NCBI RefSeq assembly: GCF_004217115.1
Contig: NZ_SHKN01000001.1
Span: 124,001-188,000, forward strand
Source of the DNA: Ancylomarina subtilis
GTDB taxonomy: Bacteria; Bacteroidota; Bacteroidia; Bacteroidales; Marinifilaceae
DNA length: 64,000 nucleotides
Direction of reading: 5' to 3'
The first letter of the stretch is position 1, and each line of letters begins with the position of its first letter. Both the position numbers and the translations under genes were made by a program. The notes below the pieces were generated by a model. It searched no databases. It was not told the origin of the DNA and saw nothing but the letters and a program-made list of their open reading frames with translations. Shown here piece after piece: positions 53,743 to 62,630 of the stretch.

Positions 53743-54849
53743 TTACTCTAATCTGATCTTAAATTTTTTGACACTTAGGCCTATTAAACCTGCTGTCATT
53801 CCAATGAGAATGAGGGTTTCTTTCCAAACAAATTCCAAGCCGGTTCCCTTTAGCATGATGTTTTTAATAATGACAATAAACCATCTGGGTGGAATAATAT
53901 TGCTGATAATTTGCAAAGGCAGTGGCATATTTCGTAAGGGGAAAATAAAACCTGAAAGCAGGATTGTAGGCAGCATTAAAGCGAACATGGATAGCATCAT
54001 AGCAACTTGCTGACTATTTGATACGGTGGAAATATAAATTCCCAGCGATAGAGCTAGCAGTATGAATAATAAACTTTCTGTCATAAGTAGTGCAAAACTA
54101 CCTAGTACCGGCACTCCAAATACGAAATATCCCACGCCTACAATAACTAAGGCGTTAATGAAAGACAAGATTAAGTAAGGCGTAACTTTCCCCAGGATAA
54201 TTTGTAAGGGGCGTAGGGGAGACACCAAAAGAATTTCCATGGTTCCCAGTTCTTTTTCCCGTGCAATCGATATGGAAGTCATCATGGCTGAAACCAGCAT
54301 TAGGATTGTTGCCATGATGCCCGGTACAAACATATATACGCTTTCCAACTTCGAATTAAAGTACATTCTTGTTTGAGGGGTGATCTGATTCGGGACCTGT
54401 TTGCCCCTGTTTATCTCGACATTGTAATTCTGAAGGATACCCTGAAGGTAGTTGACCTCCATATTTGCCATATTGGGATCAGAGGCATCTGTAAGTATTT
54501 GTACTGAGGCTTGTGATCCTTTGATGAGCTTCTTTCCGAAATCCGGTTCAAAAACTAAGACGACTTTTGTTTCACCTTTGCGGAAGGTTTCGTCAACCTG
54601 CGTAATATTATCAAGGTTTTCAACCAGATTGAAATAACCTGAGGATACAATTTTGTTGATAATTTCAGATGTATATTCATCTTTAGAGTGGTCAAGCACA
54701 GCCATCTTAACATCTTTAAGGTCATTGGTAATTACAAAGCCAAAAAGTAAGAGCTGTACAATGGGCATCCCAAATAAAATAAGCATCGACCTTTTGTCTC
54801 GGAAGATGTGGTAAAACTCTTTTTTTAGAAAACCGATAAAACGTTTCAT
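53743..54849 (-). CDS. ABC-2 type transporter permease (YbhS-like)
   Basis: The 368-residue protein is a paralogue of its downstream neighbour, with the same layout: MKRFIGFLKKEFYHIFRDKRSM, a periplasmic loop, and YMFVPGIMATILMLVSAMMTSISIAREKELGTMEILLVSPLRPLQIILGKVTPY followed by further helices. The two permeases and two ATPases would form a drug or lipid exporter like YbhFSR. The gap to the ATPase gene is 36 bp. Confidence 0.92.
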   Translation of the reverse strand: MKRFIGFLKKEFYHIFRDKRSMLILFGMPIVQLLLFGFVITNDLKDVKMAVLDHSKDEYTSEIINKIVSSGYFNLVENLDNITQVDETFRKGETKVVLVFEPDFGKKLIKGSQASVQILTDASDPNMANMEVNYLQGILQNYNVEINRGKQVPNQITPQTRMYFNSKLESVYMFVPGIMATILMLVSAMMTSISIAREKELGTMEILLVSPLRPLQIILGKVTPYLILSFINALVIVGVGYFVFGVPVLGSFALLMTESLLFILLALSLGIYISTVSNSQQVAMMLSMFALMLPTILLSGFIFPLRNMPLPLQIISNIIPPRWFIVIIKNIMLKGTGLEFVWKETLILIGMTAGLIGLSVKKFKIRLE

Positions 54850-54885
54850 AGTCTTTTTTTTTAGTTGATAATGATCAACTGCTTT

Positions 54886-55632
54886 TTATTCCTGATAGTT
54901 ACTTTTTCTTGCCAGTAGAAGGAAGACTTCATCCATATCTTTGGCTTTAAACTGTGTTTTTAGTTTTTCCGGAGTGTCCAACGCCTCAATTCTCCCGTCA
55001 ACCATAATTGAGATTCGATCACAATATTCAGCTTCATCCATATAGTGTGTTGTTACAAAAACGGTAATACCATCTCGTGAGGCTTCATAAATAAGATCCC
55101 AAAATTGTCTTCTGGTAACCGGATCAACACCTCCGGTGGGTTCATCCAGAAATACAATTTCCGGATTATGGAAAATAGCAACTGAGAATGCCAGTTTTTG
55201 TTTCCAACCCAGGGGCAGTTCACCTATGCGTTTATTTCTTGCATGAACCAGTCCCAGTTTTTGTAGCAACTCATCGGCTTTTGCCTTGATTTCTTTAGAT
55301 GACATGCCGTAAATTCCTGCATAAAAACGGATATTCTCAAATACCGTTAAATCCTCATATAAAGAGAATTTTTGACTCATGTAACCGATATTCTTTTTTA
55401 GCTCCTCCCTTTGTTTGTAAACATCCAAGCCTGCAACCATGATCTCACCGGATGTTGGATACGAAAGACCACAGAGGATCTTCATCGCAGTCGTTTTACC
55501 CGCACCATTTGCGCCAAGGAAACCGAATATTTCCCCTTTGTAAACATCAAAGGACAAGTCGTCGTTTGCAGTAAAGGCACCAAATTTCTTGTATAAGTTC
55601 CGTACTGATATTACTTTTTTGTCCGTATTCAT
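54886..55632 (-). CDS. ABC transporter ATP-binding protein
   Basis: The 248-residue ATPase has Walker A GANGAGKTTAMKIL and Walker B IVFLDEPTGGVD. Its signature region reads GELPLGWKQKLAFS instead of the usual LSGGxxQ; this departure is known in some exporter ATPases of the DrrA/YbhF type. Its start overlaps the previous gene by 4 bp (ATGA), implying translational coupling. It pairs with the other ATPase of the operon. Confidence 0.94.
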   Translation of the reverse strand: MNTDKKVISVRNLYKKFGAFTANDDLSFDVYKGEIFGFLGANGAGKTTAMKILCGLSYPTSGEIMVAGLDVYKQREELKKNIGYMSQKFSLYEDLTVFENIRFYAGIYGMSSKEIKAKADELLQKLGLVHARNKRIGELPLGWKQKLAFSVAIFHNPEIVFLDEPTGGVDPVTRRQFWDLIYEASRDGITVFVTTHYMDEAEYCDRISIMVDGRIEALDTPEKLKTQFKAKDMDEVFLLLARKSNYQE

Positions 55633-56555
55633 GTCTGTACATTATTTTGCTGACTTAAAGCCATAAAGCAATCCTCGATGCCAGCGGTAATTTTTTTGAT
55701 TTCAATTCTGTTTTGTCCTTTTGACATCAGATAGTCTTTAAGTTCTGAGGGTGATACATTCTCTCGCTTATCGGTATAGTGAATGTTTTGACCAAAAGGG
55801 AAAACTGAATTGGCAAATGGATAAGCCCTTAAGTCCAAAAGGAGTTGGTAGATATCCTGACCTTGTATGGCATATAAATCCTTCTCAAAGCTGGAAATGA
55901 TACCATCAGGTGTGTCTATACTTAATATTTCTCCGTTTTGCATGAGTGCAACCCTTTCGCATAAGTTCGCTTCGTCCATATAGGGGGTTGCAACAATAAT
56001 GGTGATCCCTTTTGCTTTCAGATTCTTCAACATCTGCCAGAATTCTCTTCTCGAAACCACATCAACACCTGTAGTTGGTTCATCCAATAACAATATTTTG
56101 GGTTGATGGATGAGTGCACAACAAAGGGCCAGTTTCTGTTTCATTCCACCGGATAATTTCCCAGCTAATCGGTGTTTGAAGGGTTCAATTTGCAACCAAA
56201 TATCCCGGATCATATCCATATTGTCTTCGATTTTCGTATCGAAAACTGTTGCAAAAAAATTGAGGTTTTCCAGTACACTTAAATCCTGATATAGAGAAAA
56301 TTTACCGGGCATATAACCCAATAGATTTCGGATTTGCTTGTACTCTTTTACCATATCAAAACCGCAGAGTGTCGCTGAACCCGAATTAGGAAGCAATAGA
56401 GTTGCCAGTAGACGGAAAAGACTTGTTTTTCCAGCACCATCAGGCCCTATTAAACCAAATAATTCTCCTGGTTCTATGTCAAGATCAATCTTTTTGAGAG
56501 CCTCAACATCACCGTAGGATTTCGATAGATTTGTTATGCTTATCTTGGATTTCAT
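55629..56555 (-). CDS. ABC transporter ATP-binding protein
   Basis: The 308-residue ATPase has Walker A GPDGAGKTSLFRLL, signature LSGGMKQKLALCCAL and Walker B ILLLDEPTTGVD. A ~60-residue C-terminal extension follows. It begins 3 bp after the HlyD stop. Canonical and degenerate ATPases side by side match the two-domain YbhF arrangement split into two genes. Confidence 0.95.
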   Translation of the reverse strand: MKSKISITNLSKSYGDVEALKKIDLDIEPGELFGLIGPDGAGKTSLFRLLATLLLPNSGSATLCGFDMVKEYKQIRNLLGYMPGKFSLYQDLSVLENLNFFATVFDTKIEDNMDMIRDIWLQIEPFKHRLAGKLSGGMKQKLALCCALIHQPKILLLDEPTTGVDVVSRREFWQMLKNLKAKGITIIVATPYMDEANLCERVALMQNGEILSIDTPDGIISSFEKDLYAIQGQDIYQLLLDLRAYPFANSVFPFGQNIHYTDKRENVSPSELKDYLMSKGQNRIEIKKITAGIEDCFMALSQQNNVQT

Positions 56556-56558
56556 ATG

Positions 56559-57449
56559 CTACTTGAATCTGATTTCGCCCGGCATGCCAATTTTTAATCG
56601 CCCGTCATTTTTTACTTTCACCTTAAGTGCATAAACCAATTTCACGCGTTCTTCTTTGGTTTGAATGATTTTGGGTGTGAATTCTGATTGTGAAGAAATC
56701 CATGTTATTTTTCCTGTAAGGGTCTGGTTTTCTTCTTTGTCTTTATCAATCAACACTTTAACTTTCTGACCAATTTTAACATCAGAAAGCTGATCGCCGC
56801 TGATATAAGCCCTTAGTTCAAGTGTGCTCAAATCGGCTAGTTTGAAGAGTGGCATTCCCATATTCACCATTTCGAATTCTTCGTGATATTTCTCTAAAAC
56901 CGTAGCAGCTTTGGGTACATAAATGATGCTTTTTCGGATCAAATCGTTTAGAGCCTCTATTTTGTGATCTACTTTTTCCAGTTCGCCCAATACCTTGGCA
57001 TTTTCAGTTTTAACTGCCTGTATTTGTTTTTGAGTAACCTGAATTTTTCCATTGATATCGTCGACCTCTTTGCTGGTTGCTGCCCCCTCTTCAAACATCC
57101 TCTCAATTCTCAGTTTATCCTTTTTAAGGATGGTGATTTGTTCCTGATAAACAGCGATGCGCGAGAGTATATTCTTAATGCCTGAAGCGATGGATTGCTT
57201 TTGCGCTTTAAGCTGTTCTCTTTGTAGAAATAGTTGAGTGGTATCGATGAGTCCGACTTGTTGGGGTTGTTTGAAAACATCACCTTCATCCAGATTAAGA
57301 GCGAGTATTTTCCCACTGTTTTCTGCTGAGATCATGTACTCGGTCGCTTCAAAATTTCCGTATGCATCTGATTCCGTTCCATTCTGATTACAGGCTGATG
57401 CTAAAAATGCTAGAGTGATGCTTATTCCGATAATTATATTTGGTTTCAT
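56559..57449 (-). CDS. HlyD/MFP-family periplasmic adaptor lipoprotein
   Basis: The 296-residue protein has a lipoprotein signal ending LASAC. It is followed by a biotinyl-lipoyl-like segment (SAENSGKILALNLDEGDVFKQPQQVGLIDT), a long coiled-coil hairpin (~75-165) and a beta-barrel region (LRAYISGDQLSDVKIGQKVKVLID, GKITWISSQSEFTPKIIQTKEERVKLVYALKV). It links the inner-membrane ABC complex to the TolC-like channel. It is the YbhG counterpart. Confidence 0.93.
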   Translation of the reverse strand: MKPNIIIGISITLAFLASACNQNGTESDAYGNFEATEYMISAENSGKILALNLDEGDVFKQPQQVGLIDTTQLFLQREQLKAQKQSIASGIKNILSRIAVYQEQITILKKDKLRIERMFEEGAATSKEVDDINGKIQVTQKQIQAVKTENAKVLGELEKVDHKIEALNDLIRKSIIYVPKAATVLEKYHEEFEMVNMGMPLFKLADLSTLELRAYISGDQLSDVKIGQKVKVLIDKDKEENQTLTGKITWISSQSEFTPKIIQTKEERVKLVYALKVKVKNDGRLKIGMPGEIRFK

Positions 57450-57471
57450 ATGATTGTAATTTGAAGTATGT

Positions 57472-58761
57472 TTAAATGCCTTTGATTCTTTGGTATTCAG
57501 ACAACGATTGTTGTAACTGAATCAGATGATAAGCCTTGTTTAGTTTTGCTTGAATTTCTTTGTTTAATTCATCCAGATAATCACTGGAAGTAATGATGCC
57601 ATTGTCCAACTGTGAGGCTGAGCTTGCACTGATGGCTTTTTTTAAGTCAATGATGGCGTCATCTTTCTCGAGTAAGATTTTAATCTTTTTTAATTTGATC
57701 CTTTCATTTCCCAATTCGATTAGCTGATTCTGTGTAAAGCTTAGTTCCTGAGTGCTTACAATATCCTTGCGGATTGTGATTTCTTTTTGTTTGCGACGGT
57801 TCGATTTCCAATCGAAAATATGCCAGGATATTTTTGCACCCAACATATAATAGGTATCAAACTGATCTGTCAACTGGTTGTAGCCGGGGTTTCCGTACCC
57901 CAATTGACCAAATCCGGAGATGACGGGGTAGCGGTCTTTTTTTACGAGTTCTTTCTGAGCTTCGAGTAATGATTTTTGACTTGAATACATCTGATATTCC
58001 GGTCTTACTGTATTCCTTGTGTTTAAATTATTTATTGATTCGATACTAAGACTGCTGTCCTGAAGTTGTGTATTGACATCAATTTTTCGTCCCATTAATT
58101 CGGATAGAACATGAAAAGAAGTTGCCTCATATGCATGCAATTCCTGAATCTGTTGATCGATTAGCAATAGTTCAGATTCCATTACTTTTAGGTTGGCAGG
58201 GAGAAGAACTCCATTTTCAACAGCGGATCTAATCTGTTTTATTCGATTTGAAATGGTTTTGTGCTTGTCGAGAAGTACCAGCTTGTTTTTACGAACCAGT
58301 TGTATGCCAAAGAATGCGTCATTGACTCTTTTGCGCAATTGATAGAGTTGAATTTCCAGATTTTGAATTTCGACTTCTGAAGCCTTTTTCTCCAATTCAA
58401 TTCTATCTTTGGTTTTTCCACCGTCATAAATCAGCTGCTCAATATCAATATTAAGAGCATATTGATCTTTAGGCGCCTGAGGTGTAATCATTCCCGGGAA
58501 AGAAATACCTGTGACATCGGACTGATAAGAGAGTTTCCCATTTGCATACAGCCTGGGTAGATAGGATGTTTTGAGATTTTCAATATTCAGTTGTGAAGAT
58601 TGGGTTAAAAGATCTTTTCCTTTTACTAAAGGAAAGTTTTCCTGCACTTCTTTCTGGCATTGCTCCAAACTAAGAACCTCTTCCTGAGTCCATCCAATTT
58701 GAAAATGAAAGATGAGGGCCAGAAGAAGTGTGTATTTGCTATTTTTCAAAAGTGAGTTCAT
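57472..58761 (-). CDS. TolC-family outer-membrane efflux protein
   Basis: The 429-residue protein has a signal peptide (MNSLLKNSKYTLLLALIFHFQIGWTQ). It has two long coiled-coil repeats of the outer-membrane efflux fold (VLSLEQCQKEVQENFPLVKGKDLL; RPEYQMYSSQKSLLEAQKELVKKDRYPVISGFGQLGYG). It forms the exit duct of the exporter. It follows the TetR gene by 9 bp, so the regulator and channel share a transcript. Confidence 0.94.
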   Translation of the reverse strand: MNSLLKNSKYTLLLALIFHFQIGWTQEEVLSLEQCQKEVQENFPLVKGKDLLTQSSQLNIENLKTSYLPRLYANGKLSYQSDVTGISFPGMITPQAPKDQYALNIDIEQLIYDGGKTKDRIELEKKASEVEIQNLEIQLYQLRKRVNDAFFGIQLVRKNKLVLLDKHKTISNRIKQIRSAVENGVLLPANLKVMESELLLIDQQIQELHAYEATSFHVLSELMGRKIDVNTQLQDSSLSIESINNLNTRNTVRPEYQMYSSQKSLLEAQKELVKKDRYPVISGFGQLGYGNPGYNQLTDQFDTYYMLGAKISWHIFDWKSNRRKQKEITIRKDIVSTQELSFTQNQLIELGNERIKLKKIKILLEKDDAIIDLKKAISASSASQLDNGIITSSDYLDELNKEIQAKLNKAYHLIQLQQSLSEYQRIKGI

Positions 58762-58770
58762 TTGGCTTGT

Positions 58771-59379
58771 TTAAATTTTTATCGATTGAATAATAAAGTC
58801 GGCAACACCGTCAGCTCTTGATTTAAGAATCTGATCCATATCATCATTTTTGTATAAAAATTGTTCTGCTATGGGGCGGCTTGCAAAGGGGAATATAGAG
58901 AGACTGATAATATTTAAGATTAATTCTCTTGGGTCAATGGGCCTTATTTTGCCCGTTTTTATAGCAGCTTGAATTTGTGCCACAGTTTTTTGTTTTCCCT
59001 CTGTAACCCCCTCAAAATTAATCAGATTTATTATTCGACTAGGGTCTGTATTAATCTCATTGATTATAAAGTTGGGGATAAAAGGGTATTGGCTCATCAC
59101 TTCGTTGTAGAGCTTACAAATGTTTCTGATTTTCTGAAACAATTCAGAATCATCTGCCAAAAATGCAGCTAAGGGACGAATCAGTTTTTTAAAGGCTTCT
59201 TCAAAAACTTGTTTGAACAGCTTTTCTTTGCTTCGATAGTAATAATGTAAGAGTGCTTTATTAATACCGGCACGATCGGCTATTTCCTGCATTCTGGCTC
59301 CGGATAAGCCTTTTTGTGCAAAAATAGTTCTAGCTGCATCAAGAATATTTTCCTGAGTCTCAATTATTTTCTTTTCCAT
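58771..59379 (-). CDS. TetR-family transcriptional regulator
   Basis: The 202-residue protein has a TetR helix-turn-helix at ~8-55 (ENILDAARTIFAQKGLSGARMQEIADRAGINKALLHYYYRSKEKLFKQVF). A helical ligand-binding domain with the TetR_C-type pattern of exporter repressors follows. It heads the exporter operon. Several TTAACCA-N2-TGGTTAA palindromes cover its promoter, so repression of its own operon is strongly suggested. The ligand is unknown. Confidence 0.95.
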   Translation of the reverse strand: MEKKIIETQENILDAARTIFAQKGLSGARMQEIADRAGINKALLHYYYRSKEKLFKQVFEEAFKKLIRPLAAFLADDSELFQKIRNICKLYNEVMSQYPFIPNFIINEINTDPSRIINLINFEGVTEGKQKTVAQIQAAIKTGKIRPIDPRELILNIISLSIFPFASRPIAEQFLYKNDDMDQILKSRADGVADFIIQSIKI

Positions 59380-59393
59380 GATTTCTGTAGTTT

Positions 59394-59517
59394 TTAACCA
59401 GATGGTTAATTAGATTTTAAAAAATAACCGTTCGGTTTAACTGTTTGGTTAATGCAAATGTAGAGTATAAATTCACAATCGCAAATTAAAAGTGATATTT
59501 TTTAACCAACTGGTTAA
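59394..59517. promoter_or_regulatory. Operator array for the TetR-family regulator
   Basis: Two perfect palindromes with arms TTAACCA/TGGTTAA and 2-bp centres lie at 59394-59409 (centre GA) and 59502-59517 (centre AC). A weaker copy of the same 7-2-7 shape is at 59437-59452 (TTAACTG-TT-TGGTTAA). AACCG-TT-CGGTT at 59426-59437 may be a fourth. The inner sites straddle the predicted TetR transcription start, and the rightmost overlaps a divergent -7 element. Confidence 0.7.
59455..59485 (-). promoter_or_regulatory. Promoter of the TetR-exporter operon
   Basis: On the minus strand, TTTG (59482-59485), a 19-bp spacer and TACATTTG (59455-59462) match the consensus exactly. The start of transcription would fall near 59448, inside an operator. 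Confidence 0.75.
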
Positions 59518-59522
59518 ATTTG
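59515..59522 (+). promoter_or_regulatory. Putative -7 element of the ABM-domain gene
   Basis: TAAATTTG matches the consensus and is overlapped by the palindrome at 59502-59517. No -33 element is evident, and the implied leader is about 165 nt, so support is modest. Confidence 0.35.
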
Positions 59523-59681
59523 ATGGTTAAAATCTTAAACGTTTAGATAAAGAAATTTCATTTAAAATTAGTAGAAAGATATAACAGGAATTGGTGTGTG
59601 AGATTCTCTGTTGCTTTATGGCTTCAAAAGTGATAACTTGTAAGAACCAGAAGATTAACAGAAAAATAAATGTAAACAGAT

Positions 59682-59690
59682 AAAAGGAGG
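59682..59690 (+). promoter_or_regulatory. Strong Shine-Dalgarno of the ABM-domain gene
   Basis: AAAAGGAGG lies 8 nt before the ATG at 59699. Bacteroidetes genes, including nearly all others here, usually lack such a motif. It fixes the start and suggests high translation or unusual origin. Confidence 0.7.
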
Positions 59691-59698
59691 ATTAAAGA

Positions 59699-60364
59699 AT
59701 GACAACAAATCCAGCTAAACTGGCCAACCCGGATGATTTGGTTTTCTATGTGAAATATCACATCAAGCCTGATTGTGTTGAAGAATTTCAGAAACGTTGG
59801 TTTGCGCTTGTAGATCATATGCGTCGTGAACCATCATTTGTGAGTGCTTTTGTACATCAGGACACAGCTGATCCTACAAAGTTTAGTATGTACGAACGCT
59901 GGACAGAGTCATCGAAAGAGGATTTTATGACCTACCAAATGGCAGCAAAGGCTTATCGTGAAGCGTATGAGAAAAGATTGCCGGAGATGAGTTCGACTCC
60001 AAGATTAATCCATATTCTGCGTCCGCTGGCTTCCTGGGCAAATCCAAAGTTTGAACCCGTAGAAAATGATTTGATATTCTATGTGAACTTTCAAATTAAG
60101 CCTCATAGGCAAGCTGAATGGAAGGAAGCTGCTTTGATTGTGTTGAATGAGATGGCTGAGGAGGGGGCTTTTGTTTGTGCTTTTCTACATCAGGATGCTG
60201 AAGATTCATCCCGATTTACTGTTTATGACCGTTGGAATAAACCTGGGCGGACAAACTTTGCTGATGAGCACCGAAAGCTTTTGGAGTCCATTTTGCCTGA
60301 TGCCGTTTTAAGTTTTCGAACATTTCGTATTCTTAAGCCCTTAGGGAATTGGGTAGGTGTTTAA
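59699..60364 (+). CDS. Double ABM-domain (antibiotic biosynthesis monooxygenase-like) protein
   Basis: The 221-residue cytoplasmic protein is an internal duplication of the ABM ferredoxin-like fold. Copy 1 (~15-110) has DLVFYVKYHIKPDCVEEFQKRW, FVSAFVHQDTADPTKFSMYERW and PRLIHILRPLASWANP. Copy 2 (~124-221) has DLIFYVNFQIKPHRQAEWKEAA, FVCAFLHQDAEDSSRFTVYDRW and FRTFRILKPLGNWVGV. ABM proteins include quinol monooxygenases and heme-degrading enzymes, but many are of unknown function. It is divergent from the TetR-exporter operon across a shared operator region, so it may detoxify or sense the exported compound. Confidence 0.85.
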   Translation: MTTNPAKLANPDDLVFYVKYHIKPDCVEEFQKRWFALVDHMRREPSFVSAFVHQDTADPTKFSMYERWTESSKEDFMTYQMAAKAYREAYEKRLPEMSSTPRLIHILRPLASWANPKFEPVENDLIFYVNFQIKPHRQAEWKEAALIVLNEMAEEGAFVCAFLHQDAEDSSRFTVYDRWNKPGRTNFADEHRKLLESILPDAVLSFRTFRILKPLGNWVGV

Positions 60365-60433
60365 GTCCATATTAAGATGGACTATACAGCATTCTACAGT
60401 CTGAAATATTAGATTATTTGTAGAATGCTATAT
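60364..60433. terminator. Paired hairpins between convergent ABM and brnQ genes
   Basis: AGTCCAT/ATGGACT (60364-60383) is followed by an 11-bp stem AGCATTCTACA/TGTAGAATGCT (60388-60429) around a 20-nt loop. T runs are weak. The position between convergent genes supports a bidirectional terminator role. Confidence 0.5.
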
Positions 60434-60439
60434 GTTGCT

Positions 60440-61729
60440 TTAGACAGATCGATTTGTTTTAATTTTATAAGCGATAGAAGTTGATAGTCCTCCTAATAAA
60501 GCAGGTGTCAACCAACCCATTTCGTACGAGGTCATGGGAAAGGTTAATAGCCAATTTCGGGTCTCAGAAAGAGTATCAAATGATTGGCAGACAAACATCA
60601 GAATACTAAAAGCAAGAGTACTACCCACAACACCAGAATAAACTCCTTTGTAAGTGATGTATTTATCGAATAGATTGAGAATGATTAATACCAATATGGC
60701 CGGGTAGATCATATTCAAAATCGGACCTGAGAAGTAAACGATCTGTTCAACACCTAAATTGGCAAGAACAAAACTGACTAAAGTGATCGTAACGACATTA
60801 AATCGATAGCTCAGCTTATTGTCTGTTAATTCACTAAAATATTCTGCAACCGTAGTTGTTAAACCAACGGTTGTCGTAAAACAGGCAAATATGACTGTTA
60901 CGGCAACCATCCAAACTCCATATTGACCAAACATTCGGTCAACCAGAGCCATAAAGGTTTCAGTTCTGTTCAATCCTTCGGGTATGCTGCTAGCACCATT
61001 AGCTCCTAAATAGATTAAGCCACCATATACAAAACCAATAATACTAAAAGCGACTAGGCCTGATTTGATGGTTATTTTTATTTGTGATGAGGTATCGGTA
61101 TAGCCTTTCTCCTTTAAACTTAAAAGGATAATGCCTGCAAAGATAACAGCAGCTAAACCGTCCAGTGTTTGATATCCTTCAAGAAAAGCATAAGTATATA
61201 CGTTTGATAATCGAGCTGTTGCCATTGTATCTGATGGCATTAGCATGTTTTTTACTATAATTGATACCAAGGCAATAAGTAAAATAGGGGTCAGGTAAAC
61301 AGCTATTTTGTCAATAATACCTTTGGGATTGATCACAAAGAGTAGGGAAATTCCAAAATAAACCAGAGTGAAGAGGTATTGTGGGATATTTGGAAAGATA
61401 GGCAATATTCCCATTTCATAGCTGACTGCTCCTGTTCTTGGTAAAGCCAACAGGGGGCCAATAATCAGCATGATAATGATGCCCATGATGATACTAAATT
61501 TTGGTCCGACCTTAGACGCAAAGGAATCGAATGTGCCCCCCGATTTTGCTATGGCAATAATTGCCAGTATCGATAAACTCACATCGGTAGTGAAGAAGCC
61601 CATGATGGCTTGTAGCCATGAATCTCCACTCACAACTCCCAATTGAGGTGGAAATATCAAATTTCCTGCTCCAAAAAACATCGCAAACAGTGCTACGCCA
61701 ATCACCACAATATCCTTAAACTTTTTCAT
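60440..61729 (-). CDS. brnQ: Branched-chain amino acid transporter, BrnQ family
   Basis: The 429-residue inner-membrane protein has 12 predicted helices. It shows the BrnQ/LIV-II pattern: VIGVALFAMFFGAGNLIFPPQLG, GPLLALPRTGAVSYEMG, FLEGYQTLDGLAAVIFAGIILLSLKEKGY, VIFACFTTTVGLTTTVAEYFSEL. Members import leucine, isoleucine and valine with sodium or protons. It is a single gene; its upstream spacer has a weak minus-strand TACATTCG without a matching -33 element. Confidence 0.95.
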   Translation of the reverse strand: MKKFKDIVVIGVALFAMFFGAGNLIFPPQLGVVSGDSWLQAIMGFFTTDVSLSILAIIAIAKSGGTFDSFASKVGPKFSIIMGIIIMLIIGPLLALPRTGAVSYEMGILPIFPNIPQYLFTLVYFGISLLFVINPKGIIDKIAVYLTPILLIALVSIIVKNMLMPSDTMATARLSNVYTYAFLEGYQTLDGLAAVIFAGIILLSLKEKGYTDTSSQIKITIKSGLVAFSIIGFVYGGLIYLGANGASSIPEGLNRTETFMALVDRMFGQYGVWMVAVTVIFACFTTTVGLTTTVAEYFSELTDNKLSYRFNVVTITLVSFVLANLGVEQIVYFSGPILNMIYPAILVLIILNLFDKYITYKGVYSGVVGSTLAFSILMFVCQSFDTLSETRNWLLTFPMTSYEMGWLTPALLGGLSTSIAYKIKTNRSV

Positions 61730-61933
61730 TAGATCTTATTTTTTTATAGAGCGCGAATGTATTAATTGATTGGTGAAATAAAACTAACAATTGTCATTAA
61801 TTTGAGGTTTGTGTGGGAAATAAACGCTTATAAATGGGAATGAATGCATTCAACTGATGTTTGTAACATATGCTTCTTTTGTCGATGAAGTGCCACCTGA
61901 CTTTTAGTGCAAAAAATCACTTCAGTATATTCA

Positions 61934-61965
61934 CAAAAAAAACTCACCAGATCTAGGTGAGTTTC
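61934..61965 (-). terminator. Terminator of the carbonic anhydrase gene
   Basis: On the minus strand AAACTCACC pairs with GGTGAGTTT over a 7-nt loop and runs into eight T. Confidence 0.85.
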
Positions 61966-62000
61966 TCGTATTTTGTATTGGAATAATCTTATTTGTGAAC

Positions 62001-62630
62001 TTAGGACTCAAGACGGTAAATCTCCATGATGTCCTTTAATATTCTATTGAAATTTATTTTCATATCGATAATATGTCCTGTGTGGATATCGAAAACCCAA
62101 CCATGAATAGTGATTTGACCATGGCGAAGAGCTTGTTGCACTTCGGCTGTTTTAATCAGATTTACGCATTGTTCCTGAACATTTAATTCAACCAAGCGGT
62201 TGTACTTTTGTTCTTCATCATCAATAGCATTCAGCTCATCCTTGTGCAAACGATAAACGTCGCGAATGTTCCTTAACCAGGGATTTAAAATCCCCATGTC
62301 TTTAGCCTGCATAGCGGCTTTTACACCACCACAATTGTAATGTCCACAGATCACCACATGTTTTACTTTAAGATAGCTAATGGCATAATTAATGACTGAC
62401 ATCGCACTTAAATCGGTATTGGATACCATATTGGCAATATTTCGATGGACAAACATATCTCCGGGTTCAATACCCATTAAATCTCCGGTTGTAACACGGC
62501 TATCAGAACAGCCGATATATAAAATTTCCGGGGTTTGTTCGCCAGCTAGTTTTTTGAAATATTCAGAGTCTTTACTGAGCTTTTCAGCAATCCATTCCCG
62601 GTTATTATTAAAAATGTGCTTGATGTCCAC
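62001..62630 (-). CDS. can: Beta-class carbonic anhydrase
   Basis: The 209-residue protein has the zinc ligands and catalytic pair of beta-carbonic anhydrases: CSDSRV (C41, D43, R45) and GHYNCGG (H97, C100). Other motifs are EPGDMFVHRNIANMV, SVINYAISYLKVKHVVICGHYNCGG and ITIHGWVFDIHTG. It interconverts CO2 and bicarbonate in the cytoplasm. Single gene with a strong terminator; its promoter was not identified. Confidence 0.96.
   Translation of the reverse strand: MDIKHIFNNNREWIAEKLSKDSEYFKKLAGEQTPEILYIGCSDSRVTTGDLMGIEPGDMFVHRNIANMVSNTDLSAMSVINYAISYLKVKHVVICGHYNCGGVKAAMQAKDMGILNPWLRNIRDVYRLHKDELNAIDDEEQKYNRLVELNVQEQCVNLIKTAEVQQALRHGQITIHGWVFDIHTGHIIDMKINFNRILKDIMEIYRLES

Larger units (their letters stand above)
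59380..59698. other. 319-bp divergent control region, TetR operon and ABM gene
   Basis: It contains the operator array, two divergent -7 elements and a Shine-Dalgarno, each listed separately. The part from 59523 to 59681 shows no recognisable element and would be the ABM gene's untranslated leader. Confidence 0.5.
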
